Shown: positions 17,817 through 26,356 of the stretch, piece by piece | Numbering within the stretch: position 1 is the first letter of the stretch | Layout of the letters: each line of letters starts with the position of its first letter | Program-made: the position numbers and the translations under genes | Source of the DNA: Mycolicibacillus koreensis | GTDB taxonomy: Bacteria > Actinomycetota > Actinomycetes > Mycobacteriales > Mycobacteriaceae | DNA: 43,330 nucleotides | Assembly (NCBI RefSeq): GCF_002104795.1 | Contig: NZ_NCXO01000038.1 | Coordinates: forward strand, 1 to 43,330 | Direction of reading: 5' to 3' | Notes under the pieces: model-generated | Databases searched by the model: none | What the model saw: the letters and a program-made list of their open reading frames with translations, nothing else | Told to the model about the DNA's origin: nothing

Positions 17817-19382
17817 TCAGAAGAGCAGGGACAGGAACGTCATCGGGTCGATCGCTCCGGCCATGTTCGCCGCGAAGTCGGGGCCGAGCATCGTGGCCAG
17901 GTCGGGAAGTAGCGAACTGAAATCGAACGCCGTCAGGATGTTGCTCAGATCCAACCCAGTGAACAGGTTGCTGAGATCCAGACCGGAGAACAGGTTCGGG
18001 ATATCGAGTCCGGACAGCATATTGGCGGGATCGAACCCCTCGAAGAGGTTCGTGGGAGCCAGATCAGCAAGGATTGTGCTGATCGTCGGTGCATTGTCAC
18101 CGACGAATCCGGGCACTCCGTTTCCGCCGGTCGCCAGCTCGATCTCGTTGACCATTGCCATGAAGAGATTGTTGATCCCGACGACCCCGTTGGCGATCTC
18201 GCTGTTCGGCCCGATCAGCCAGTTCAACGGACCACCAAGGGCTTCCGTCAGCTGGGTTGGGATCACGTTGGGGAAATTGGGCCCGAAGATTCCGCCATTG
18301 TCGCCGTTGAAAATCCCGTTGATGATGTTCGGCACTCCGTACAAGTACTTCGCACCCTGGATCAACATGGTGTCGGTACCCGGGATGAGCTCACCGGTTT
18401 GCGGATCCGCACCCAAGTAGAAGGGGCTGAAATCGGTGTTGAACGAGTTGTACAGGTTCCACAGCGTCGGAACCGCGTTCTGCAGGTCGGGCAGGTGAAT
18501 CTTGTCCGGCGACCACGGCTCGGTCAGGCTTTGCAAAAAGTTCGTGCTGCCGCCCCAGTCCTGGGTTTCACCGAAGCCCAAACCCAGGGTCGGATCGAGG
18601 TGCGGTTTCACCCCCGACCAGATTTCCGGATACGTGACACCATCCGGGTTGAACCCCAGCGGGCCAGCGCCGACACCGACCGGGTTGGTGGAGGGATCAG
18701 GGAAGGTCCATCCGCTTCCGCCTGCCAAATCGGACAGCGGCACCCGGAACAGGGTCTGAAGCTCACCGAGCAGATCGTTGAAGAAGAACTTGTTCGCCGA
18801 CTCCGCAATGGGGAATTCAGCCGCCATAATGGTATTCAGGTTCTGGCCCAACGGTTCCGACAGGGGTTGGATCGGAATCAGTGTGTTGAGCAGCGCACTG
18901 AAATTCCACGGGTTAGCGGTGTCCCACCCCCACACGTTGGTCGCCGAGGACTGCCACCAACTTCCGGTGTAGAGCAGCGCGTTCGCCAGATTGTTCAAAG
19001 CACCGGTAGACGTGCCGGTGGCGTCGACCGGGTCGCTCGTCACAAGGGCACCGGGCAGTCCCGGATAGTCAAAGCCCTCCAAGACTGTCTGGCCGTCCGC
19101 AGCAAACTGAGGAACCAATCCATCGACGCCGTACGGTGCGTTGAACAGGTAGTACGGAATATTGACGACGTCAGTGAGAAAATTCAGGGGAACATTCTGA
19201 ATCCCATCCAAACCGCCCAGCAGATCGCCCACCGCATCGGTCAAGCGCACCTCGGCGCGCACTAGTGGTGACTCCGGTAGCGAGATCACCGGAGCGACCG
19301 CGGTCGCGGCGACCAACCCCGCGCCGACGAGCGCGACTCTGGCGGCGTGCTGCGTGCGATATGACTGTGCTGCTGACGACAT
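17817..19382 (-). CDS. Large secreted mycobacterial protein of unknown function
   Basis: 521 residues. A basic N-terminus and a hydrophobic segment (about 14-36, VALVGAGLVAATAVAPVI) look like a signal sequence or anchor. The mature part is acidic, rich in Asn, Gly, Leu, Pro and Trp, with motifs such as NIPYYLFNAPYGVDGL and TGSWWQSSATNVWGWD that recall a family of secreted proteins common in nontuberculous mycobacteria; none has a known function that I can name. Residues 446-490 are five 9-residue repeats. There are no PE or PPE N-terminal domains. Start ATG 19382 has AGGGGG 4 nt upstream. Codon choice looks less GC3-extreme than the neighbouring genes, judged by eye only. Confidence 0.8.
   Translation of the reverse strand: MSSAAQSYRTQHAARVALVGAGLVAATAVAPVISLPESPLVRAEVRLTDAVGDLLGGLDGIQNVPLNFLTDVVNIPYYLFNAPYGVDGLVPQFAADGQTVLEGFDYPGLPGALVTSDPVDATGTSTGALNNLANALLYTGSWWQSSATNVWGWDTANPWNFSALLNTLIPIQPLSEPLGQNLNTIMAAEFPIAESANKFFFNDLLGELQTLFRVPLSDLAGGSGWTFPDPSTNPVGVGAGPLGFNPDGVTYPEIWSGVKPHLDPTLGLGFGETQDWGGSTNFLQSLTEPWSPDKIHLPDLQNAVPTLWNLYNSFNTDFSPFYLGADPQTGELIPGTDTMLIQGAKYLYGVPNIINGIFNGDNGGIFGPNFPNVIPTQLTEALGGPLNWLIGPNSEIANGVVGINNLFMAMVNEIELATGGNGVPGFVGDNAPTISTILADLAPTNLFEGFDPANMLSGLDIPNLFSGLDLSNLFTGLDLSNILTAFDFSSLLPDLATMLGPDFAANMAGAIDPMTFLSLLF
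17913..18047 (-). repeat. Five 9-residue coding repeats
   Basis: Read on the minus strand: LFEGFDPAN, MLSGLDIPN, LFSGLDLSN, LFTGLDLSN, ILTAFDFSS. The pattern is (L/I/M)-x-x-(G/A)-(L/F)-D-x-x-N/S. The two middle units differ at one residue. They sit just before the conserved hydrophobic C-terminal tail of the secreted protein. Confidence 0.85.
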
Positions 19383-19441
19383 GACGTCCCCCTGCCCCCC
19401 TAGGCATCAATCAGTGACCGCCTGAACGTACCCCTAACAAA

Positions 19442-19476
19442 CCTGTGACGTCTATGGGGGTACACACAGTCACAGG
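19442..19476. promoter_or_regulatory. Inverted repeat in the divergent promoter region
   Basis: The 277-bp region 19383-19659 separates the secreted-protein gene (minus) from the ketoreductase gene (plus). It holds CCTGTGAC at 19442-19449 and its exact complement GTCACAGG at 19469-19476, with a 19-bp spacer. A TTGACG -35-like hexamer for the minus strand lies at 19478-19483, so the repeat would cover that promoter. A plus-strand TAGGAT -10-like box is at 19574-19579. The repeat is seen; the operator role is inferred. No other element is evident in this gap. Confidence 0.4.
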
Positions 19477-19659
19477 CGTCAATTTCTGTTCTGCGCCAAG
19501 GATTATTTCGTGCATACGCTGGGAAAGCGCTGGTAGCACAGGAGAATCAGCGGAATCGCCCCTGTTTTCCCGGTAGGATCAAGGCATCCCGAAGCTGGGA
19601 GCGTGCTGTCAAAGCCGAACGGGGGGCGGGGCGGCGGAGGATGCAGGGGGGAGCTGACC

Positions 19660-20808
19660 ATGGGCGGTTTTCGGTTCGGACTGGTCGACGGGCTGGTGAA
19701 TGCGCGACCTACACCGACATCGTTGCCGAGGGCGAACTATCTGAGTGCGGCGGTGACCGGAGCCGACTCGTTCTGGGTGGGCGATCACCTCAATTCCCTT
19801 GTACCGCGTGCTATCGCCACCCCTGAGCACCTCGGTGTCGGAGCCAGACTGGTTCCCGACGTGGACGCCATCTTGGAGCCGTGGACCATGCTCGGGCACC
19901 TGGCCGCCCGACGCCGGCCGCGGCGGCTTCGCCTGGGTGTGGCGGTCACCGACGCGGTGCGCCGCCACCCGGCCGTCACCGCCCAGGCCGCCGCCAGCCT
20001 GCATCTGCTCACCGGCGGGCGCGCCATCCTCGGCGTCGGGGTCGGGGAGCGGGAAGGCACCGAGCCCTACGGGGTGGACTGGACGAAGCCGGTGTCGCGT
20101 CTGGAGGAAGCGATCGCGACCATCCGCGCCCTGTGGGATTCCGGCGGACGCCTGGTCTCCCGCGATTCGCCCTATTTCCCTCTGCGCGACGCCATCTTCG
20201 CCCTCCCGGGCCACCGGGGCACCCGTCCCCCGATCTGGGTGGCCGCGCACGGCCCCCGGATGCTCGGCATCACCGGCCGCCACGGCGACGGTTGGCTGCC
20301 GTTCGTGCTCGTGCGTCCCGACGACTACGGCGCGGCATGGCAGACCGTGCGCAACGCAGCCAGCGACGCCGGACGTGACCCTCACGCGATCACCCCGGCG
20401 GCGGTGCGCGCCGTGGTCACCGGACGGCACCGCGACGACGTCGACGAAGCCCTGGACTCGGTGCTGATGAAAACCTCCGCACTCTCGGCACCGGCGGCGG
20501 CCTGGGCGCGCCACGGCGTGACCCACCCCCTCGGCGAGGAGTTCGCCGGGGTCCACGACCTGGTACCCCAGACCCTCGACGCGCAAACCGTGCTGGACTA
20601 CACCGCGCGGGTGCCGGCGTCGCTGATGCGCGAGATCACCTTCAACGGCACCCCCACCGAGGTGCTCGACCAGGTCGCTGACTGGCGTGACCACGGGTTG
20701 CGCTACCTGCTGGTGATCAATGGCAGTGTGCTCAACCCCCGGCTGCGCAAGGGAGCCGCCGCCGTGCGCCCGTTCCTGAGCGTGCTGCGCGGACTGAGAA
20801 AACTATGA
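19660..20808 (+). CDS. Phthiodiolone/phenolphthiodiolone dimycocerosates ketoreductase (Rv2951c type)
   Basis: 382 residues (M. tuberculosis Rv2951c is 381). Luciferase-like, F420-dependent fold. Near-identical stretches with Rv2951c as recalled include [57 protein letters not shown] and [18 protein letters not shown]. It reduces the keto group left by PpsE to give the phthiotriol, before O-methylation. ATG 19660 is chosen because MGG matches the family start and GGGGAG precedes it; the frame extends back to 19603 without support. The stop overlaps the nitroreductase ATG (ATGA), so the two are coupled. It lies about 5.8 kb downstream of the pps-papA5 operon. Confidence 0.93.
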   Translation: MGGFRFGLVDGLVNARPTPTSLPRANYLSAAVTGADSFWVGDHLNSLVPRAIATPEHLGVGARLVPDVDAILEPWTMLGHLAARRRPRRLRLGVAVTDAVRRHPAVTAQAAASLHLLTGGRAILGVGVGEREGTEPYGVDWTKPVSRLEEAIATIRALWDSGGRLVSRDSPYFPLRDAIFALPGHRGTRPPIWVAAHGPRMLGITGRHGDGWLPFVLVRPDDYGAAWQTVRNAASDAGRDPHAITPAAVRAVVTGRHRDDVDEALDSVLMKTSALSAPAAAWARHGVTHPLGEEFAGVHDLVPQTLDAQTVLDYTARVPASLMREITFNGTPTEVLDQVADWRDHGLRYLLVINGSVLNPRLRKGAAAVRPFLSVLRGLRKL

Positions 20809-21539
20809 ACGGACAAGCCATGAACATTCCCGCGGAGAACACCGGCACCGACGACGTGCTGGCGCGCCTGGACATGCCGCTGCTGGAGGCGATGATGACC
20901 CAGCGTGCGGTGCGCCGCGTGCTGCCGGACCCGGTGGACGACGCCGTGGTGCTCAAATGCCTCGAGTTGGCGTTGCGCGCCCCCACCGGCGCCAACGGCC
21001 AGAACTGGGAGTTCGTCGTCGTCAAAGACCCGCGCATCAAGGAGCGGTTCGCCCGGCGCTACCGGCAGGCCTGGTGGCCCTACTACCGCGCGGTCATCCG
21101 CCGGCAGGCCGCGCGCGACGAGTCGATGGCCAAGACCGCTCGGGCGGTGCAGTGGCAGGTCGACCACTTCACCGAGATCCCGGTGCTGGTGGTGGCCTGC
21201 CTGCGGTTGGGTGTCCGGGACGGCAAAATGCTCGGGATCCCGCTGCCGCACGCGGCGAAATCCGGTTACTTCGGCTCCATCTACCCCAGCGTGCAGAACC
21301 TGCTGTTGGCGGCCCGCGCGATGGGGCTGGGGGCGTCGCTGATCACCCTGCCGCTGTGGAGTGTGGCCTCCGCACGACGCATCCTCGGGTTGCCGCACGC
21401 GGTGACCCCGTTGTGCATGGTGCCGCTGGGCTGGCCGCGGGGACGCTACGGGCCGACCACACGCCGCCCGGTCGGTGAAGTCGTCCACCTCGACGGCTAC
21501 GGCAACCGGGCGTGGCTGCAGCCGCCGACCGACGGGTGA
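20805..21539 (+). CDS. Nitroreductase family protein
   Basis: 244 residues. [16 protein letters not shown] is the family FMN-binding start, then [17 protein letters not shown], and a C-terminal [19 protein letters not shown], the classic nitroreductase helix. Members are FMN-dependent and use NAD(P)H to reduce varied substrates. Translation is coupled to the ketoreductase gene by an ATGA overlap; ATG 20820 is an alternative start. That coupling suggests a role in the same lipid tailoring, but this is inference. Confidence 0.85.
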   Translation: MNGQAMNIPAENTGTDDVLARLDMPLLEAMMTQRAVRRVLPDPVDDAVVLKCLELALRAPTGANGQNWEFVVVKDPRIKERFARRYRQAWWPYYRAVIRRQAARDESMAKTARAVQWQVDHFTEIPVLVVACLRLGVRDGKMLGIPLPHAAKSGYFGSIYPSVQNLLLAARAMGLGASLITLPLWSVASARRILGLPHAVTPLCMVPLGWPRGRYGPTTRRPVGEVVHLDGYGNRAWLQPPTDG

Positions 21540-21581
21540 GACCAGCGCGGTGAAAACGCTCCGCAATGCTCTGCGCGCCGG

Positions 21582-21587
21582 TAGCCT
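21582..21587 (+). promoter_or_regulatory. Putative leaderless -10 box (21594 gene)
   Basis: TAGCCT ends 6 nt before ATG 21594, and there is no Shine-Dalgarno sequence. It is the same hexamer and spacing as before the helicase gene at 22298. Confidence 0.5.
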
Positions 21588-21593
21588 GCGGAA

Positions 21594-22160
21594 ATGCCAT
21601 CGACGATGACAACCGTCGACGGGTTCCCCATACCGGTGGAGGTGGCCGGACCGCAGGGGAGTCCGGTTGTCGTCGTGCTCAGCGCCGCGCAGCGCACCAC
21701 CGCCGCCTACGACGCCGTCTGCCAACGACTGCACACCGCCCATCTGCGCACCGTCGTCATCGGCCCCGACGAACGCCTCAGCGCCAAATCGGTGGTCGGG
21801 ATCATGGACGCCCTCGACATCCAGTGGGGAGTGGTGGTCGGCGACCGGATGGGCGGCGGTGAGTTGGCCTGGGACCTCGCCGCCACCCGCCTGGACCGGT
21901 TCACCGGGCTGGTCGCCATCGACCGGGGCCACCCCCGGGTGCCCGACCACAACGGCGTCATCCTCGACGACCACTGCCCTCCGGTGGAGATCAACACCAC
22001 CGTGTTGACCAGCAACCCGACCGCGCTGCGGGTGGCCCGGGCCAGCCAGCAGTACGTCTACGGCGACCTGCGGGTGGTCGAGCTGTCCGGGCGGCGCAGC
22101 GCCGCGGAGACCACCGCGCAGTTGGCCGGGGAGATCGTGCTGCGCTCCAGCACTTGGTGA
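21594..22160 (+). CDS. Alpha/beta-hydrolase-fold protein lacking the nucleophile
   Basis: 188 residues, shorter than a full hydrolase (about 260). The opening PIPVEVAGPQGSPVVVVLSAA and the block ALDIQWGVVVGDRMGGGELAWDLA follow the alpha/beta-hydrolase pattern, but where an active enzyme has GHSMGG this has GDRMGG, so the Ser is Arg. No clear catalytic His remains near the C-terminus. A pseudo-enzyme, or a binding or regulatory role, is likely. The gene has its own putative promoter (TAGCCT, 6 nt before ATG). The 137 bp that follow (22161-22297) hold only a weak 5-bp stem with a short T run at 22193-22222 and the helicase promoter. Confidence 0.7.
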   Translation: MPSTMTTVDGFPIPVEVAGPQGSPVVVVLSAAQRTTAAYDAVCQRLHTAHLRTVVIGPDERLSAKSVVGIMDALDIQWGVVVGDRMGGGELAWDLAATRLDRFTGLVAIDRGHPRVPDHNGVILDDHCPPVEINTTVLTSNPTALRVARASQQYVYGDLRVVELSGRRSAAETTAQLAGEIVLRSSTW

Positions 22161-22285
22161 CGTGGGTGCGGTGACTGCTGAGGCTGCTGAAACCGGTGCT
22201 GCCTTGGTAACCGGGGGTTTTTGACTGTCCGACGCAGGACGGCGCGGCGCTGTTCGTCGTCGGCAGTTCTGTCCGTCTCGGCGGC

Positions 22286-22291
22286 TAGCCT
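22286..22291 (+). promoter_or_regulatory. Putative leaderless -10 box of the helicase gene
   Basis: TAGCCT ends 6 nt (GCGTTC) before ATG 22298. No ribosome binding site is visible. Confidence 0.5.
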
Positions 22292-22297
22292 GCGTTC

Positions 22298-25200
22298 ATG
22301 TCCGCGCGTTTCGTCCTCGATCCAGCCGATCTCAGCGGCATCTTCACCGCCGCCACGATCGCCCGCGGAGCCGGCTACGCCCACGGAGGCCGGATCCACG
22401 ACGTGACCTTCAACCCGGACACCAGAGTGCTCGGCGGGCTGTGCCGAGGATCGGGTGCTCGGGTTTACCGCGTCGAGGTCGCCCTCGAAGACATTCGCGG
22501 CGACCTCTACATCGCGTGGGCAAGCTGCTCCTGCCCGGTCGGCTCGTTCTGCAAGCATGCCGTCGCGTTGCTGCTGGCCGCCTCGAACACGCCGGCGTCG
22601 GCCTCGCCCGTCGTGCCCGATCGGTGGCGGGCGGTGGTCACCGCGCTGCTCGACGACATCACCCCGCCGGATGGCGACGGCGGAGGCGCCCCCATAGGAC
22701 TGGAGTTCTCCCTGGTGCCGGCCGGTTATCGACTCGCGCCCGCGCTGGCGTTGCGCCCACTGACCGTCGGTAAGCGCGGCACCTGGATCAAACGCGGGGT
22801 GACCTGGCGGGACGTGCGCTATCAGCGTGCGCCGGGGGCATTCAACCGTCGCCAGTTGCGTGCCCTCCAAACACTGGCCGCCGAACTGGACCACCCGGGG
22901 CCGATCATGGTCGGGGATTACCTGATGACGAGCTGGGCCTCACCGGCGCTGTGGCCGGCGTTGAGGGACGCCGACGACGCCGGGATCGCGATGGTCCCGG
23001 ACCAGTCCAGTGGCCTGCGGGCGGTCGAATTCATCAAAAACGCCCAGCTCACCATCGACCTGGTGGCCGACGGCACGGGTGGAGCGACGATGTCGTCGGC
23101 CCTGATGGTCGACGGTCAACGCTGCGATTCCAGCGAGACGGGATTGATCGGGCAGCGCGCCCCGCACGGGATGTACCAGGTGGTCGACGGGGTCTTGCGC
23201 CTCGGCGCCTTCAACCCGCTTCCCGGCGCGGCCCTCCTGGGCCTGCTCGGCGATGACGAGCGAGTCTCCATACCCGCCGAGAGCGTCGAGGAGTTCACCG
23301 TGGAGGTGTTGCCGCGGCTCAGCGCCGCGGTGACGGTGTACGCCGACGACGAGGTGTTCACCCCTCCGACGATCGAGGGGCCGTACGCGGTGTTGACCTT
23401 TGCGGTGGCCGACCGGGGTATTCGGGCATTCTGGAGCACCCGCTATCACGTCAACGGTAAGAACCATGATTTCGCCCCGGATTCCGCTTCCGGGGTGACC
23501 GCATACCGCGATCCCAGCGCCGAGACGGCAGTCTGGCAACAGGTGTCGTCGGCGCTGGCGGCCGCGGGCAGCCCGATCGCGGACCTGGACTCCACCGTCG
23601 CCCTCACCGAGGTGGAGTTCGCCGTGTTGCACGCCGAGGTTCTGCCGCGGCTGGCCGACAACCAGTGGCTGATCGTGGAGGTTGACGGGCAGCTTCCCGA
23701 CCTTCGTGCCGCGCGCCGCGACCCGTACCTGGAGTTCGCCGCCACCGAGGTGGTGCACACCGACTGGTTCGACCTCGACGTAACCGTGAACGTCGACGAC
23801 ACCCGTGTCGCGTTGTCCGACGTGATCGCGGAAATCGCTGCCGGGGCAACGCACATGCTGCTGCCCAACGGCGTTTACTTCCCGCTCGACACCGTCGAGT
23901 TGAACCGCTTGCGCACCCTCCTCGATGAGGCGCGCGCACTCGGCGAGATCGACGGCGGACGCGTCAACCGCCAGTCGCTGAACGTCACCCTGTGGGAGGA
24001 CCTTCTCGACCTGGGGGTCGTCGACACACAACTGGCGCGCTGGCGCCGAACTCTGGGTCGGTTGGCCGCCGCACGGCCACCGACCCCGGTGGAGAACCCG
24101 GCCGGGCTGCGGGCCACATTGCGTGACTACCAGCGTGACGGCCTGAACTGGCTGGCGTTTCTGTGGGACAACGGGCTCGGCGGGGTGCTCGCCGACGACA
24201 TGGGGCTGGGTAAGACCGTGCAGACGTTGGCGTTGATCGCTCGCGCCGTGGCGACCGGCGCCGAACGGTTCCTGGTCGTCGCGCCGACCAGCGTGGTATC
24301 GAACTGGGTAGCTGAAGCCGCGAAGTTCACCCCCGAGTTGAAGGTGGTCGCCGTCACCGCGACCGAGGCCCGCTCCGGCGGTCGGCTCGCGAGTATCGTG
24401 GCTGAGGCCCACATTGTGGTGACCTCATATGCGTTGGTGCGGCTCGATTTTGACGCCTACGACGAGATCGAATGGGCGGGGATGATTCTTGACGAAGCGC
24501 AGTTCGTCAAGAACCGCAACAGCAAGACCCACCAGGCCGTTCGGCGACTCAGCACCGCCTTCAAGGTCGCGATCACCGGCACCCCGATGGAGAACAACCT
24601 GATGGAACTGTGGTCGCTGCTGTCGATCACGGTGCCGGGGCTCTTCCCTTCCCCGACGGCCTTCGGCGCCTACTTCGGCAAACCGATCGAATCGGGTGGC
24701 CACCGTGAGCGGCTGACGGTGCTGCGGCGGCGGATCAAACCGGTCCTGCTGCGCCGGACGAAATCCCAGGTGATTGCCGAGCTGCCGCCGAAACACGAGC
24801 AGGTGATCGCCGTGGAGTTGGGAACCAAGCACCGCAAGATCTATGACACGCGGTTGGCCCGGGAGCGGCAGAAGGTGCTGGGTCTGCTGGGGGGCTGGGA
24901 GAAGAACAAGTTTCAGATCTTCCGGTCGCTGACCGTGCTGCGGCAACTGAGCCTGCACCCGGGCCTGGTGGACCAAACCGACATGACCGTCGGCTCGGCG
25001 AAAATCGATTTCCTCGTCGACCAATTACCGCAACTGGTGGCCGAGGGCCACAAAGCGCTGGTGTTCAGTCAGTTCACCGGGTTCCTCGGTCTCCTGCGGG
25101 CACGGCTGGACGCCATCGGGGTGGAGTACAGCTACCTCGACGGCGCGGTGAACGCCCGCGGCCGTGCGGCGGCGCTGGAAACGTTCCGGGCCGGCGGTAC

Positions 25201-25504
25201 CGCGGTGTTTCTGATCAGCCTCAAAGCCGGCGGGTTCGGGCTCAACCTGACCGAGGCTGACTACTGTTTCCTGTGCGACCCGTGGTGGAGCCCCGCCGCG
25301 GAGGCCCAGGCGGTCGACCGGACGCACCGCATCGGCCAGACCCGGCCGGTCACCGTCTATCGTCTGGTGTCGACGGGCACCATCGAAGAGAAGGTGGTCG
25401 CTCTGCAGGTGCGCAAACGCGAACTGTTCCGCGCCGTCATGGACGACGGTGATCTGTTCAGTTCGGCACTGACCGCCGCGGATGTGCGCGAACTGCTCGG
25501 ATAG
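22298..25504 (+). CDS. helZ: SWIM zinc-finger SNF2 family helicase (HelZ type)
   Basis: 1068 residues (Rv2101 HelZ is about 1013). A SWIM zinc finger at about 73-87 reads CSCPVGSFCKH (CxC...CxH). A long bacterial SNF2 N-terminal extension follows, then the SNF2 ATPase: Walker A DDMGLGKT (about 632-640), motif II DEAQ (Asp732), ITGTPMENN, and the helicase C lobe with LVFSQFTGFLGLL, GGFGLNLTEADYC and DRTHRIGQTRPV. It is predicted to be an ATP-driven DNA translocase or remodeller rather than a strand-separating helicase. It is not next to this gene set in M. tuberculosis. Start ATG 22298 is supported by the TAGCCT box 6 nt upstream. Confidence 0.92.
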   Translation: MSARFVLDPADLSGIFTAATIARGAGYAHGGRIHDVTFNPDTRVLGGLCRGSGARVYRVEVALEDIRGDLYIAWASCSCPVGSFCKHAVALLLAASNTPASASPVVPDRWRAVVTALLDDITPPDGDGGGAPIGLEFSLVPAGYRLAPALALRPLTVGKRGTWIKRGVTWRDVRYQRAPGAFNRRQLRALQTLAAELDHPGPIMVGDYLMTSWASPALWPALRDADDAGIAMVPDQSSGLRAVEFIKNAQLTIDLVADGTGGATMSSALMVDGQRCDSSETGLIGQRAPHGMYQVVDGVLRLGAFNPLPGAALLGLLGDDERVSIPAESVEEFTVEVLPRLSAAVTVYADDEVFTPPTIEGPYAVLTFAVADRGIRAFWSTRYHVNGKNHDFAPDSASGVTAYRDPSAETAVWQQVSSALAAAGSPIADLDSTVALTEVEFAVLHAEVLPRLADNQWLIVEVDGQLPDLRAARRDPYLEFAATEVVHTDWFDLDVTVNVDDTRVALSDVIAEIAAGATHMLLPNGVYFPLDTVELNRLRTLLDEARALGEIDGGRVNRQSLNVTLWEDLLDLGVVDTQLARWRRTLGRLAAARPPTPVENPAGLRATLRDYQRDGLNWLAFLWDNGLGGVLADDMGLGKTVQTLALIARAVATGAERFLVVAPTSVVSNWVAEAAKFTPELKVVAVTATEARSGGRLASIVAEAHIVVTSYALVRLDFDAYDEIEWAGMILDEAQFVKNRNSKTHQAVRRLSTAFKVAITGTPMENNLMELWSLLSITVPGLFPSPTAFGAYFGKPIESGGHRERLTVLRRRIKPVLLRRTKSQVIAELPPKHEQVIAVELGTKHRKIYDTRLARERQKVLGLLGGWEKNKFQIFRSLTVLRQLSLHPGLVDQTDMTVGSAKIDFLVDQLPQLVAEGHKALVFSQFTGFLGLLRARLDAIGVEYSYLDGAVNARGRAAALETFRAGGTAVFLISLKAGGFGLNLTEADYCFLCDPWWSPAAEAQAVDRTHRIGQTRPVTVYRLVSTGTIEEKVVALQVRKRELFRAVMDDGDLFSSALTAADVRELLG

Positions 25505-25564
25505 CGCGGCGGCGCGACCTGTGGCGCCCGCGACCACCGGACGTGCCGGTGCGAAAGGGGTGCG

Positions 25565-26326
25565 ATGGTGGGCGAACAGAACCCGATCCTCGGCGTCACC
25601 ACCTACTTGGAGCGCGCCCGGTGCGGCATCTGGGATGTGCCGGCCAGTTTCCTGCCCGCCAGCTACCTGGCCGGGATCACCGCCGCCGGTGGTACGCCCG
25701 TGCTGCTGGCGCCGACGGCGCCCGAGGCCGCCGAAGCTGTTGTCGACCGGCTCGACGCCCTGGTGATCACCGGCGGCCGCGACCTGGACCCTGCCGGCTA
25801 TGACCAGTCACCGCACCCGGCCGCCGAGGAACCCGGCGCCGACCGGGACCACTGGGAGTTCGCGCTGCTGGCCGCCGCGCTGCGCCGCAAGTTGCCGGTG
25901 CTGGGGATCTGTCGCGGGGCCCAGGTGCTCAACGTCGCACTCGGCGGAACGCTGCACCAGCATCTGCCCGACGTGGTCGGCCACGACGGCCATCAGGTCG
26001 GGGGAGCGGTGTTCGCCACCCGCACCGCGCACACCGTTTCGGGCACCCGCGTCGCGGCACTGCTCGGGCCGACACCACAGGTGCCGTGTTATCACCATCA
26101 GGCCATCGCCGAACTCGGCGCGGGCTTGATCGTGGCCGCTCGCGGCGACGACGGCGTGATCGAGGCGGTCGAGCTCCCCGATGCGGGGTTCGTCGTGGCG
26201 GTGCAGTGGCACCCCGAGGAGGACCTGGATGATCTGCGCTTGTTCAGCGCGGTGGTTGGGGCCGCCGGTCGGTATGCCGCCGATCGTGATGGCGGGGGTG
26301 ATCCGCGCCAGGTCGCGGGCCGCTGA
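25565..26326 (+). CDS. Class I glutamine amidotransferase, gamma-glutamyl-GABA hydrolase type (Rv2859c-like)
   Basis: 253 residues. The nucleophile Cys is in GICRGAQVLNVALGGTLHQHL and the His-Glu pair in VQWHPEED. PuuD-type proteins hydrolyse gamma-glutamyl amides in polyamine breakdown. In M. tuberculosis Rv2859c adjoins an aldehyde dehydrogenase and a glutamine synthetase-like gene; neither is here, so the pathway context is lost. Start ATG 25565 has GAAAGGGG 4 nt upstream; GTG 25568 is also possible. Confidence 0.88.
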   Translation: MVGEQNPILGVTTYLERARCGIWDVPASFLPASYLAGITAAGGTPVLLAPTAPEAAEAVVDRLDALVITGGRDLDPAGYDQSPHPAAEEPGADRDHWEFALLAAALRRKLPVLGICRGAQVLNVALGGTLHQHLPDVVGHDGHQVGGAVFATRTAHTVSGTRVAALLGPTPQVPCYHHQAIAELGAGLIVAARGDDGVIEAVELPDAGFVVAVQWHPEEDLDDLRLFSAVVGAAGRYAADRDGGGDPRQVAGR

Positions 26327-26356
26327 ACCACCGTCCCGGCGAAGATTCGGCAAACC

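Noticed and set aside
17817..19382. Reading the secreted protein as a PE or PPE family member
   Set aside because: The N-terminus lacks the PE or PPE motif and domain; only the Asn/Gly-rich style is similar.
19444..19475. CRP-like TGTGA...TCACA site
   Set aside because: The half-sites are about 21 bp apart; the CRP site has a 6-bp spacer. Kept only as a generic inverted repeat.
22193..22222. Intrinsic terminator before helZ
   Set aside because: The stem is only 5 bp with a 12-nt loop; the T run is 5 nt. Too weak to call.
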